A DNA stretch of 64,000 nucleotides from Planococcus citri (taxonomy: Eukaryota > Arthropoda > Insecta > Hemiptera > Pseudococcidae). The notes beneath the pieces were generated by a model. That model was not told the DNA's origin, did not search any database, and saw only the letters and a list, made by a program, of their open reading frames with translations. Positions 35,501 to 44,782 of the stretch are shown one piece after another (positions within the stretch are counted from its first letter, which is position 1; each line of letters opens with the position of its first letter). A program made the translations under genes and the position numbers. The stretch covers positions 39,792,559 through 39,856,558 of the forward strand of contig NC_088680.1 of NCBI RefSeq assembly GCF_950023065.1, given 5' to 3'.

Positions 35501-38419
35501 TCAAACAAGGCCCTTTATAAAATAAAGGCACCTGAATTAGAAGTTCACAATGTTGAAATTCCGGATGACTCAGATCCAACAGAGCTGGAACCATTTGAAC
35601 CTCAAACTGAGCCATTGGAACCTCACTCACAAGAATTTGAGACAGGAATTGCACCCCTGGAAGTCAAATTTCTTGCTGAAAATATTCCTGAACTTCATAA
35701 ACGTCTCAGAAACATCTCGTCATATCAACAGACAGACACGACGTGTAAAAAACTCATTGAAATTCTTGAGGAAAGTATCCCGGCGAATAATAAAAAGCAA
35801 AGAGATGCTCAGAAAAACAAACTTTCGAAATTTGAAATATTCAAAAATGTCAGAGGGGAGAAAATTCTCATGAAAAAATTAGAAAACGGTTCAAAAGTGC
35901 CCTGCCTGCCTAATGAGCTTTTCTATGACACTGTTGATTACCTACATTGCGTATATGGCCATGTAGGATCTACCAAACTTGACGTAATATTTCGCAGGAT
36001 ATTTTATCACAACAATTCATTGGCGTATATTCGCGAAATTTGCAACGTATGTATTGTCTGTAAGGTCAATAAGAACTACGCAAATCATAAGACTATTGAA
36101 TATGCACACATTGAAGCATACGCACTCGGAGATGTTCTATCAGTCGATTTGCTTGGACCTTTACCTGCAATGAAAAATGACCCAAAATACCTCTTGGTCA
36201 CAAAAGATGTTTTCACGAACCGGACGTGGCTACGAACATTATACAATATCAAGAAAAAATCAGTCTGCCAACAAATGGCTACGGTGATTTTTGATATTGA
36301 AAGCCACAAGGTAAACATCAAGAAAATAATAACAGACAATGGCTCACAATTCATCTCCAGTTCCTGGTACAATTTACTCGAAGAACACCAAATTCAAGCG
36401 GCTCACACCAGTACATACAATCCACAATCTTCATCCGTGGAAAGGACGATGCGCTGGATTGGAGACAAACTACGAGTAAAAATTAATAAGAACCACAATC
36501 CTTACCGTTCACATCTTGGATGGCAAGATATTATCTCTGAAATTGAGGATGAATTGAACAATACACCAACTTCATTTGGATTTAAACCCAATGAAGCCTG
36601 GGGCATCGCAGATGTTATTGGATTACAAATACCCCAGACGTGTGTAAAGTTCAACTTCAGGAAAGAACTCATCAAAATTCATGAGAAAATGATCAAACGC
36701 GAAATTCCATCTGTCTCGACTGAAAAATGTCTCGAGGAAACGTTAAATCCCGATATTGACTTGATATTTGACACAGATGGTTACGTCCGTGTTACAGCGG
36801 ATGGAGCCTGTTCAAAAAACGGTGACGCGAATGCAATTGCTGGAATAGGTATTTGTTTTGCGCCAGACTCAATTTTAAATATTTCAGAACGTATAACGAG
36901 CACTCAATACCCAATTTCGAATAATCTTGCTGAATTAATTGCAATCCGTACCGCTTTGCAAGTACTTAAAGAAAATGATATCCAAAAAGTAAAATTATTG
37001 AGTGACTCGAATTACGCAATAAAAGCGCTCAACAATACCTGCTCATTATGGCAAACCAACAACTGGAAAAATTCCCGGAATAAACCAGTTCACCATGAAC
37101 ATCTATTCAAGGAAATTCTCGAACTTCGTAAAGAGTTCGAAAAAGTCGAATTCATCCATGTTTTTGCAAGAAAACATGAGTTTACCAACATCATCGCTGA
37201 TTCATTAGCTAAAAAGGCTGTCTATACTATCGAGCAAGACAACCAAAAGATAAATGAAATGACCCCCCGTCAATTAGTTGAGACTTTTATTCGAGAAAAA
37301 AGAAGGCTGAAGAAAATAGAAGAAGAGTACGCCTTCAATAAAAGTCACCCCGACCCAACATTCTTTAAGAAAGGAGATTGGGTTTTAATGGCCAATCACA
37401 AACAATCATCTTTCGCCAAACAAACTTCCGGCAAATTATATGAAAAGAAAACTGGACCATACATCGTTGTCCAAAGAAATGGCCATAACTGCTATCTTTT
37501 GGAACCAACTGATGACGATGAAATTAACAGAGTAGCAAACATTCGCCAATTGACTCTTTTTATTACAAAAGAGAACTTAGAAAAGTTGAGAAGCGAAGTT
37601 TGCCTTAAATCTAGCATTGACTCTCGCTCATTAGAGCAAAGAATCAAAGAATTTCTTACTGACTATCGAAATGAATCTGAAATCGACAGTGAAGATGATG
37701 AACTATACCTCGATTCAGATCAAGAAGATGACACTGAAATTGTAATCAGTAAGAAAGACTTTCGAAAAGCGTCTCAAGTGGTCTTACAAGAAGTAGCAAA
37801 ATCAGCTCGTGAAAAACGTGCTGAAGCACGAAATAAACGACCTGAAAAGGCGCAAGCTACAACACATGCGTCTCAAGACTCAATTCTTTCGCAATCCCAA
37901 CCCTCTACTTCAGGGGCACAGGATGAACCCCCCAGCGTAATAAAAAGAGCAAGAGGTCGTCCACGTAAGAATAGGGCAATTGAATCTTCGTCTCAAGAGA
38001 CTATTTCGACAATCGATGATAGCCAAGACAGTCAGGATAGCCAAGATTCTGACGATGAAATATTTTTGGATGCTCCTATGACGCTCCAAAATTCACCTGA
38101 TAATGACCTCTCCAATGCTCAAAACCCATTGGACACCCCACCTGACTCTGTAATTCCAGAATCGCAACCTAGCGAAACTTCAAACGTTCCTAGGGCAGGG
38201 GCAAGTGCTCAAAGGCCTACCTCATTACCAACTAGGACACGATCTGAACGAGTTCTCGCTAGATTACGGACGAAACCAGCGACACACTGGAAAAAACAGC
38301 TCGAGACAAAATTCCTAAATTACGTATCTGATAGCGATCAAGAGCCTATTGCTCGTTTTTATGAGATGGTTCCTGATGAAAAATCAGACGATGAAGGAAA
38401 CCAACCATGGAAAACCTAA
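32492..38419 (+). CDS. pol: Pol polyprotein: GDG domain, protease, RT, RNase H, integrase with embedded second RNase H
   Basis: Positions count from 32555, the first TTG of the frame; there is no ATG start, so expression depends on the frameshift. 1-200: GDG domain (GDG 8-10, SAGQLE 57-62, FPLVKPR 96-102), possibly SGNH-like. 340-440: aspartic protease (DTG 349-351, ILGR 425-428). 560-800: RT (TLDF with D662; YIDD 722-725). 870-1000: RNase H, retaining D878 but with RSN at 944-946 where gypsy elements usually have TDH. 1131-1169: HHCC zinc finger. 1190-1300: integrase core (D1198, D1261, E1296). 1405-1560: second RNase H with D1416, E1460, D1484, D1549. 1600-1660: GPY/F module (GPY 1634-1636). 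1680-1954: acidic, serine-rich tail with AT-hook RGRP (1801-1803 region). The whole frame is open. It copies the RNA and integrates the DNA. Confidence 0.95.
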   Translation, partial: RKPLGSRGATPSAFTAPSELILEKYIWVGDGLSHYIARGEVTLSNHLPDHLRDQLALEELHRRLQRANFPKKSHFIVSAGQLEFNFSRKPYHIIEKQLHNITDLLLDKGAQSIILLFPLVKPRTPDEYDIKLSRYVDFKNIYVRVANNPKIKFLRMPAMSFLETEIIHSQGKQYTRPRVGARKELLPIEQKFHYVSAIKRYFPSITEYRDVRNLLISEIARIESFKERMATLPTQAEVEYLGSDTNENTTEAPIYQILTLKITDLGNRLKPERKIKNAIRNLYNDPAILSDSPTAMSLGEILVAKINEQRFHKMKKKQNIKFIDAIDNTSLKNEEPDPTTSSQLVTQKTNDPACVIPVTIGARKVALQLDTGALPNVLSRLMVKTFLEEAPNWVKFIKLKKQVQLRLANNSLIPSATHIIELQMILGNEMIKVPFYIIDAPGQTFILGRITMDYLKMKLNVPKRLVKCRPEFCERFTIPFMHTDEFQSALTVFSLVTNEQEYETFSEDMSDTHYTIIEQEIHEERRLAQRTFKENLRADLNMALENGSITLQQAIRGFDRLQHFADIFDLNPGKYTREQVKFTFQEGNTHLQPWRGEKFRPSKKLLPALRKAITKMLALGIIEYSHSCYINTLAPVVKKNGDIRLCLDADELNKFLVNVLTEPNTIASMLYDNAGDKFFCTLDFTAGFWQLELDLESRKFTAFQVEGQVYEFTRLPYGLKISSGEFVHMINQVIENEDGITKYIDDIKISGTTFEETIKRLEKVFHLIREHGLKLNPTKTQFFKNCADHLGFVISDKGIGKQSEKIRKLEEFEKKHTKRGKFSLSKKNDILALVGNTGLYRDFIPEYSQIVNPIYHLTKGDVPVEWTEKQQKAFETLKAEFKKDFKLQQAPKEGDLFLDTQLSDDSMNGVLFYMVENDKRIIMFISIAFKEHQKNFTLFDREIMCLVKCVQKLQMWLHGRRVHVRSNLLPIINRFREIAQTHRKAAHWVTVLNCYDIIYDMNFSNKALYKIKAPELEVHNVEIPDDSDPTELEPFEPQTEPLEPHSQEFETGIAPLEVKFLAENIPELHKRLRNISSYQQTDTTCKKLIEILEESIPANNKKQRDAQKNKLSKFEIFKNVRGEKILMKKLENGSKVPCLPNELFYDTVDYLHCVYGHVGSTKLDVIFRRIFYHNNSLAYIREICNVCIVCKVNKNYANHKTIEYAHIEAYALGDVLSVDLLGPLPAMKNDPKYLLVTKDVFTNRTWLRTLYNIKKKSVCQQMATVIFDIESHKVNIKKIITDNGSQFISSSWYNLLEEHQIQAAHTSTYNPQSSSVERTMRWIGDKLRVKINKNHNPYRSHLGWQDIISEIEDELNNTPTSFGFKPNEAWGIADVIGLQIPQTCVKFNFRKELIKIHEKMIKREIPSVSTEKCLEETLNPDIDLIFDTDGYVRVTADGACSKNGDANAIAGIGICFAPDSILNISERITSTQYPISNNLAELIAIRTALQVLKENDIQKVKLLSDSNYAIKALNNTCSLWQTNNWKNSRNKPVHHEHLFKEILELRKEFEKVEFIHVFARKHEFTNIIADSLAKKAVYTIEQDNQKINEMTPRQLVETFIREKRRLKKIEEEYAFNKSHPDPTFFKKGDWVLMANHKQSSFAKQTSGKLYEKKTGPYIVVQRNGHNCYLLEPTDDDEINRVANIRQLTLFITKENLEKLRSEVCLKSSIDSRSLEQRIKEFLTDYRNESEIDSEDDELYLDSDQEDDTEIVISKKDFRKASQVVLQEVAKSAREKRAEARNKRPEKAQATTHASQDSILSQSQPSTSGAQDEPPSVIKRARGRPRKNRAIESSSQETISTIDDSQDSQDSQDSDDEIFLDAPMTLQNSPDNDLSNAQNPLDTPPDSVIPESQPSETSNVPRAGASAQRPTSLPTRTRSERVLARLRTKPATHWKKQLETKFLNYVSDSDQEPIARFYEMVPDEKSDDEGNQPWKT

Positions 38420-38457
38420 TGCTTTGCAGAAAATCCACCACTTTATCGTTGTGAATT

Positions 38458-39599
38458 GAAAGATGTACAAAAATTCCCCTATCATATGTCCTGCTACATC
38501 TTTCGACCTCAACAACAACCACTCATTAAGACTGAAAAGTGTACAAAAACCCCAAGATCATATGTCCTGATACACTTTTCAGCCATAACAAAAACTCAAG
38601 AGATGAAAAATAATCTCACCAATAGTTAATCATTGCAATTAAAAATGCGCAAGATCACAAGATCTATGTCCTGTGACATTTCTTAATTACAACATACACC
38701 CAACAAGCAAAGCATTAAGGATAAGTCAGTGTAAATATTTTTTTTTTTGAGTCTTATAACCCTTTCTACTATCCTATTGTGGTATGTATACTTTTACAGA
38801 TAGAAAATTACAATCTAAAATTGCTTGGAAGTACACCAAAAAATACCTTATCATATGTCCTCGTGCATTTCCAAGTGAAAACATTTTCTTTTCCTCTAAA
38901 TTCAAAATTATATTCGATCATTAATTCATTTTTTGTCCTCGGTACCTTATCTATAAGTAAGTATTCTAAGACATTTACCAAGATCGATGTTTTGAACTCG
39001 TAATTTGGACACTAAGTAAAATACTATCTTACATCGCTTGGAGATACGCTAAATACCCTATCCTATGTCCTGACGTACTTTCAAGCTATACTGCTCTTTT
39101 AACGTAAATGTAAAAATCACTTGATTTCATTATCACAAATACACACAATAACCGATTCCTTTTTATGTTAATCGTAGTTCTAGCCCTTGGTAAAATACAC
39201 CACGGATACGTAGCAGGTAGACGAACCCGGAACCCAACTGTGTCGTTTACGTACACAAACATCAACAACGCATCTTCACACCCCGAGTTTGTTACTCCAA
39301 AACGGTCAGCGAGTGTGACATTGACCCTACTACATCTCGTCAACACAGAGCGCAGACACCCGCATATGACAGCTGGAGAAGAATACGCAAACGAACCCAA
39401 ATAAACATGTACACAGATTGGTCCGCGATTTGCTACCCGATGACTTGGGAAAAGAATACGCTTATCAAGTAAATTAAATACGATTCACGAGTATTCCATG
39501 AAATAATTCTCTTCACAATAGCCCATATACCTATCTTCTTTTCATAAAATACGAATTCAAATACTCGCAAACATACCTAGATCTAGGTCCTGGTATGTT
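38458..39599 (+). ncRNA. Array of five or six hairpins with a conserved loop motif
   Basis: Hairpin 1, 38458-38504: GAAAGATGTA with TACATCTTTC, 10 bp. Hairpin 2, 38532-38582: CTGAAAAGTGTA with its complement, 12 bp. Hairpin 3, 38637-38688: 11 bp with one bulge. Hairpin 4, 38824-38875: CTTGGAAGTACAC with GTGCATTTCCAAG, one mismatch. Hairpin 5, 39036-39086: 13 positions with two wobbles and one mismatch. Hairpin 6, 39570-39599: AACATACC with GGTATGTT. Stem sequences differ, while the loop keeps ATCATATGTCCTG just before the 3' arm (variants ATCTATGTCCTG, ATCCTATGTCCTG; in hairpin 6 only GTCCTGG). Loops of 1-5 are 25-29 nt. This looks like a repeated RNA-protein or RNA-RNA recognition element; the role is unknown. 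Confidence 0.8.
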
Positions 39600-41069
39600 A
39601 TAGAATGATATTTCTCCTAAACTTATCCATATAGTACACCCTTGTTCAAACACACCTTACAATATACCTACTTCCACTCAACCCAGAAATCATTTTTTTT
39701 TTTTTTTCCTTTTCCTATTAAAATCTTCGACTCGTAATCGTAGGTATAATATAAGCTGTACATATATGTAACCTTAATTAAAAATCTCTCGCACACAGCA
39801 TTTACTGCCCAACAACAGTAAATGCCCTTACGTAATATTCTACACAGTGTGTTTATTGTTTCAGTATACGCCACAATATGTAAATATCATGCCACTATAG
39901 GATACTGTACCATGTCCCCTAATAAAACCAGAACGATCTTCTCTAAAAATTGATAACCGCATGGTTCCCAGCGCAGCACAGAAGACAATTTTGGTCAACG
40001 GCGCGAGTAAATAGGATTGCTAGCTGCTCATAAAAACGTCAAATAAGTTAGTACCTCGTTAAGATATCAAGTAAGGTACAAAAATTCGAGCAACACCGGC
40101 AGCATTATAGATGAAATAATCGTCTACAGTGCAAGCGATAAGCCTGCATTACTTCGACGATTCATAGCGATCTCTACGAATTCGCTACTTTGAAAACTGA
40201 ACGATGTGCAAAATTCCATGCATTTTATTCGTCTGGCAATCTTGATTTTTTTGTATAGTCAGCTTTTTTCGGAAAATTCAGTTCATAGAAACTTAGAATG
40301 AAGTCCAGACGAAGCGCTACCACATCCAGAGAAACCATTCGATAAAATAGTCAAAAGCCATAAAAACTTCAACAGACGGCGATACTTGTCACTCATATTT
40401 TTCTCTCTTATATTCGATTATTTTATTTTTTGATAATTACCTCGCCTTCTTATCTACTTCTCACACACAAGTGTTCTTACAATCATATACGCACCAAAAT
40501 TTTATGGATTTGGAGGTGGGGACGATTTTTTCACCTATCTGTATCATCCAAAAAGATAGAAAACTGAAATAAAGGTGCTACCTTTTCTCGAATCTCACCT
40601 CATTATATGTAGTGCTGGGATCCATACGACACCTCTCGACTTAGCTGTGGTAAGTTTTGACTCTACTTTACCTATTCGATCCGAGTTTGCTTTACAGTTC
40701 AACTTGATCTGACTGGCTTATATTTGAGTAGGTTAGTTGGATCTTTTGCATCGAATTCGCGAGTGATTATTTGTACCTTTGCACCAAAATATTCAGTTTT
40801 GTTATTTTCTCCAATTTTTTCCTCAAAAATCTAGATTTTGAATACAATTCCACCCGATCAATTTTCGATCAAATTTTTTAAAAATTTCCTTGTTGACAAT
40901 CTCTTGTTTCAATCGAATTATTCAGATTAATTTTGTATCGAACCACTTCAACTAATCTTTGAATTTTTCGACCAATTTTGATCAGATTTTTTTCGACCAT
41001 TTTTCCAAAAAATTTATTCGATTATTCGAATATTTTCCCGAACAATTTTCAAATCTTTAATCATCGCAG

Positions 41070-41082
41070 TTTGATTTCCTAG
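41070..41082 (+). promoter_or_regulatory. Candidate 3' splice acceptor for ORF3 mRNA
   Basis: The pyrimidine-rich TTTGATTTCCTAG ends five bases before the ORF3 ATG, and the preceding 200 bp are T-rich. A subgenomic spliced RNA is how env-position ORFs of errantiviruses are expressed; its use here is inferred. Candidate donors are at 25700 and 30636. Confidence 0.45.
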
Positions 41083-41087
41083 AAATC

Positions 41088-43241
41088 ATGTCGTATTGCG
41101 AGATTATTTGCGACCAGTGCAAGCTATCTTTAGCACTGCCTGGACCATTTGCAAGGGCAATTCATGACGATATTTACATAACAGCATGTAGACACCTTTT
41201 CCATTTTGGATGCCTATATCGCTTGTATATAAATTCCACTACTAGAACAGAACAAGGTGCACAATGTGTCCCCTGTCCTCATCCGTCATGTAAGCAAATG
41301 ATCTTAGGATCTGATTCTTTCTTTGTGGACCAATCCTTACGAATATTCCAAGTACTCAACACTGACTCTAGAGTCCAGTCTCTCGTGAATCAACTCGCAT
41401 TACAACGAGATTACATCACACGTATCGAGATGGTGATGATTAACGAGAATATTGAACTAAAAAATCAGCTAGAGGAGTATCGACGAGAACACTTCAATTT
41501 AATGACTCGATACAACTTGCTCCTAGATCATCAAATAGGCAACCTATTTTCGAACATACGCCCGAGAATAAATTCGTCAAACAATCCTCAACCCTCTTCT
41601 TCTCAAACTGCATCCGTCATGCCACAATCTTCGACTTCAAATTCCGATGTACCGCAGTTTACATCCCCCCCACCACTGTGGCGAAAATTTCAAAGTTCAG
41701 CACAACCTCTCTTCGCAAAACCACAAGCTTCTTGTGATTCTGCACTGATTCAAAGACCAGAGCCTGTAGAGACCCCAATTCCAACGATTGTCACTCCTCG
41801 ACAACAAACTGTCCACGCTGGTTCATTAACCCAACCCATAATCTCTCAGCTCAAATATGTAGACGTAGTTGGAACACCTTCCACTTCGTCAGACAGCTCT
41901 AGAGCCTCAGGTTCCGGCATTAGTACGACTTCGGATCGCGTAGCTCCTACGACACTACGATCCAAAATTTTCCCCCCAAAGCCAAAAAAGGGCACTTCTG
42001 CTGACAAGCGCCTTTTTCATAAAAATTATAGAGCCCGGTTCGGCTCCGATTCAGCTGAAATAGAACCTTTCTATCCCATTAATTCGTACCCGCATGGCTT
42101 TACGGCAGCAGGATACGAAATTTTGGACGATGCTTATATCATCGTATTTTTGGCCTATAATATCCTAATTATGGGGGATGGACACGCTGATGGTATCGCA
42201 AGATACTTAAGTGTATCTAAACCCTATGAAAACCTGGTTGACATAGAAATGTACCGTAGAGACCTTCTAGCTTCTGAATTACTCTTATATCTCGAAACGT
42301 TCTTAAAACTCCCAAAACGAATTATGATGTCAATTGGGAATTTTGACGTACAAAGAGGTACGTCATATGGACAATTCTTCAATATATTCCAAGCTATTAT
42401 TCTATTATTCAAAAAACTAAAAGTGCAAGAACTCATAATCCTTCCACTTATCCCTCACAAGAAAGTCAATCAGGAACAATTTTCAGAAATTAACAGAGCT
42501 TTAAATTACGATTGGGAAAGAACTCTTGGAGCTAGAATAACTAGAATTCCACATATTTTCGAAGAATTCCATACAGATAGGGCAGGAATCGACCAATATG
42601 GCCCATTCTACCCATCCAACCAATATGCCAACGTGCTTCTAGCCCTCAGAAATGAGCTTATCCCAGACGTACTTCCCAGACACCCTACAAGCCAATCTCC
42701 CAGACCCCCTACACCTGATGTTGAAATTCCTCCAAATAATACTCTTCCTTTACTACCACTGGATCTTCGAATTCCCAGAATTTGCTTGACCCCTGTTAAA
42801 ATAGATCCTCCTCCTACCACGACTTCATCTACTAAATTATCCCAAACTACAACCCTTTCCACCCCCTCTACCTCTTCTTGTTCAAGCAGAACAGATCTAG
42901 CGGTGCAAAGTGTACAAATTTCCACCGAAAAGAATGCAAACAATCTCGGAAAGAAAGGTAAACCACGCCGTGTAGAACGTCGTAAACGCGATGAGGAGGA
43001 AAGCTTAGTTCGAAATGTACGACGACGCACCGATCCCATCGTGCGTATGGTAGAAGAAGCTATAGAGCAGGTGGAAAAAACCAGCATGCCACCAGTTAAT
43101 GTGCCACGCGACCGCGCGGCTCGTATGTTTGCTTCTGATTCCAGGTCATCTTTAAATGATCAACGAACGCCATCACGAGATGATGAGACAGAGAAAAAGG
43201 AGGCTGAGAAAGACATCAATTCATCAGGCCAAAACCAGTAG
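41088..43241 (+). CDS. Third ORF: RING-H2 finger, coiled coil and second GDG domain (717 aa)
   Basis: ORF3 occupies the env position but has no signal peptide, furin site or membrane anchor that I can see. Residues 8-63 fit a RING-H2 finger exactly: C8-x2-C11-x22-C34-x-H36-x2-H39-x2-C42-x17-C60-x2-C63. Such fingers usually act as ubiquitin or SUMO ligases. Residues of about 80-150 are probably coiled coil. 150-320 is serine/proline-rich and disordered. Residues of about 325-540 form a domain (GDG 363-365, SIGNFD 415-420, LPLIPHKK 452-459) that lines up with the N-terminus of Pol. The tail is disordered with a basic, nuclear-signal-like cluster (KPRRVERRKR). The ORF is intact, so probably functional. 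Ligase activity and an SGNH-type fold are inferences. Confidence 0.9.
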   Translation: MSYCEIICDQCKLSLALPGPFARAIHDDIYITACRHLFHFGCLYRLYINSTTRTEQGAQCVPCPHPSCKQMILGSDSFFVDQSLRIFQVLNTDSRVQSLVNQLALQRDYITRIEMVMINENIELKNQLEEYRREHFNLMTRYNLLLDHQIGNLFSNIRPRINSSNNPQPSSSQTASVMPQSSTSNSDVPQFTSPPPLWRKFQSSAQPLFAKPQASCDSALIQRPEPVETPIPTIVTPRQQTVHAGSLTQPIISQLKYVDVVGTPSTSSDSSRASGSGISTTSDRVAPTTLRSKIFPPKPKKGTSADKRLFHKNYRARFGSDSAEIEPFYPINSYPHGFTAAGYEILDDAYIIVFLAYNILIMGDGHADGIARYLSVSKPYENLVDIEMYRRDLLASELLLYLETFLKLPKRIMMSIGNFDVQRGTSYGQFFNIFQAIILLFKKLKVQELIILPLIPHKKVNQEQFSEINRALNYDWERTLGARITRIPHIFEEFHTDRAGIDQYGPFYPSNQYANVLLALRNELIPDVLPRHPTSQSPRPPTPDVEIPPNNTLPLLPLDLRIPRICLTPVKIDPPPTTTSSTKLSQTTTLSTPSTSSCSSRTDLAVQSVQISTEKNANNLGKKGKPRRVERRKRDEEESLVRNVRRRTDPIVRMVEEAIEQVEKTSMPPVNVPRDRAARMFASDSRSSLNDQRTPSRDDETEKKEAEKDINSSGQNQ

Positions 43242-43705
43242 AGCTCTGGATCACTGGGATTGGATCGCAGTTGTAAAAATTGAATTTTCCATATACTTAT
43301 TAACCGATTATATTTAACCCTAGATTTAAATATAAAAGTAGAACATTACTAACGTTTCAGACGCTCATCTATAAACAAGCTACACAAGTGAGTATTTTTC
43401 GAAAAACATACTAATAGTTTGCTTCCCCACAGAATTATTATGACTCGAAAACAACACAGTCCAGAGTAATGATCCCATGCTAATTGACGACTTTGAGAGA
43501 TGTTTAACTCGAAAAAAGCTGAGATTCCTTGATAATGATACTGTTGGTGACCAAACAACTACAACTTCCCATCACACAATACCACTACTTCTTCAACAAA
43601 TAATTTTCACAAATCAACATTATTCAATAGTTCATATTTTTGCATTCTTTACAATATTTGTCTTTTATATGCATTCATATTCAAATTCTGTATCACGTGT
43701 CTACT

Positions 43706-43993
43706 TTTATACATTTAGTTTTATGCCATGCACATATATTATCCCTTTAGAATTAGACGAATATCTTAGAATTACGCAAAACAATAGAATTAAGCAAAAT
43801 CCTAGGATTAAGCAAAATTTTTCTTTTCTCCCTGAAACTTTTCGCAATTTTTTCATACAACTTTTTACATTTATTCTCTGTTCTCTACAATGTTAGATTC
43901 ATGTTTTTACACATTTATTCTCATGCCATGTACATATAGTATGCCTTTAAAATTAATCTTAGAATTACACAAAACGGTAGAATTAAGCAAAAT
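43706..43993 (+). repeat. Direct duplication of ~90 bp in the 3' region
   Basis: 43706-43800 and 43905-43993 share ATGCCATG, ACATATA, CCTTTA, TCTTAGAATTAC, CAAAAC and TAGAATTAAGCAAAAT with scattered changes. Between them lies unrelated T-rich sequence. Function unknown. Confidence 0.75.
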
Positions 43994-44771
43994 TTTTGAA
44001 ACTACATGCACTTTCGGAAAGATAGGGCCGCATAATGTACAAATTAGAACACACAGTGACGTTAATCAACTTTTCTTAGCTTTCGAACTTTTTTCAACTT
44101 TATACTTTTGGTCGTCACATCTGAACAAAAATTAGGGAACAAAAATTTAAAATCTGCAATATGACAATTGTAAAACTTTCTATAAAAGAAGCTAGCTTTT
44201 CGTCTCCGTCATATTTGCAAGAAATAGGAAATCTTCAGAAATTTATAGGTCAAATTACCATAATGACACTTAATGACCAAGAACCACTCACATTAGCAGA
44301 GCACATACTTCGCGTATTTATTCTATCCAGTTATAAGGAAAACCTTCAGTTCATACCCATTAAGACATTTAGGATACATTTGGCTACATAACAAAAAAGA
44401 GAAGGGCCATTTCGGAACTCAAAAATTTTAGAATTTTCTGTAAAACACATTACCATTTTTCGATCCTGTTGATTGGTTATAAATTTGAGTAAACGATCCC
44501 TCATTATTGACTTCAAAAATTATAGACACCTTTAGTAGTCAGAAGCATATTAACGACTTTTCCACTTGAAAAATCCCACCCTCCGACCCATCTCTTGAAA
44601 ACCTGTCACCTCAAAATAGTCTGCAGATCAACGCAGCAAAGTACGGAGGGGCAGGGTGGTGGAGCCTCCCTTGTCTTGGAAGGGAGGGGAAAGCGGGGTT
44701 ACGGCATATTTTTCCTCTTATTTTTCGTGATCCGTGCTTCCCCCCGTGACCTGCTGTAGGGGTCAACCCCC

Positions 44772-44778
44772 GGAAGGG
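44772..44778 (+). promoter_or_regulatory. Candidate polypurine tract
   Basis: GGAAGGG followed by CATA directly precedes the TG of the 3' LTR. It is short for a plus-strand primer. A 16-base uninterrupted purine run at 44678-44693 is stronger but lies about 90 bp from the LTR, farther than usual. Confidence 0.35.
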
Positions 44779-44782
44779 CATA

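Larger units (their letters stand above)
38420..41087 (+). other. Spacer between pol and ORF3
   Basis: No supported ORF. The first 1.2 kb holds the hairpin array. The rest (39600-41087) is AT-rich, and its last 250 bp are pyrimidine-rich with repeated TTTTTCGACCA strings ahead of the probable splice acceptor. Confidence 0.8.
43242..44782 (+). other. 3' untranslated region of the retrotransposon
   Basis: Several open frames of up to about 140 codons exist but translate to repetitive, phenylalanine-rich sequence and overlap a direct duplication, so they are not called. A purine tract at 44678-44693 and a shorter one next to the LTR are the polypurine-tract candidates. Confidence 0.7.

Noticed and set aside
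37350..37600. Chromodomain after the integrase, as in chromoviruses
   Set aside because: The region fits GPY/F, but the following residues are acidic and low-complexity, without the aromatic cage pattern of a chromodomain.
41088..43241. ORF3 as an envelope (env) gene of an errantivirus
   Set aside because: No signal peptide, cleavage site, fusion peptide or transmembrane anchor is visible. The N-terminus is a RING-H2 finger instead.
43477..43896. 139-codon open frame after ORF3, with hydrophobic stretches that could suggest a small env-like membrane protein
   Set aside because: It overlaps a direct non-coding duplication, its composition follows the T-rich DNA, and nothing in it resembles a retroelement glycoprotein.
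44678..44693. Strong purine run as the polypurine tract
   Set aside because: It ends about 90 bp before the 3' LTR, while plus-strand priming should occur at the LTR edge. It is kept only as an alternative.
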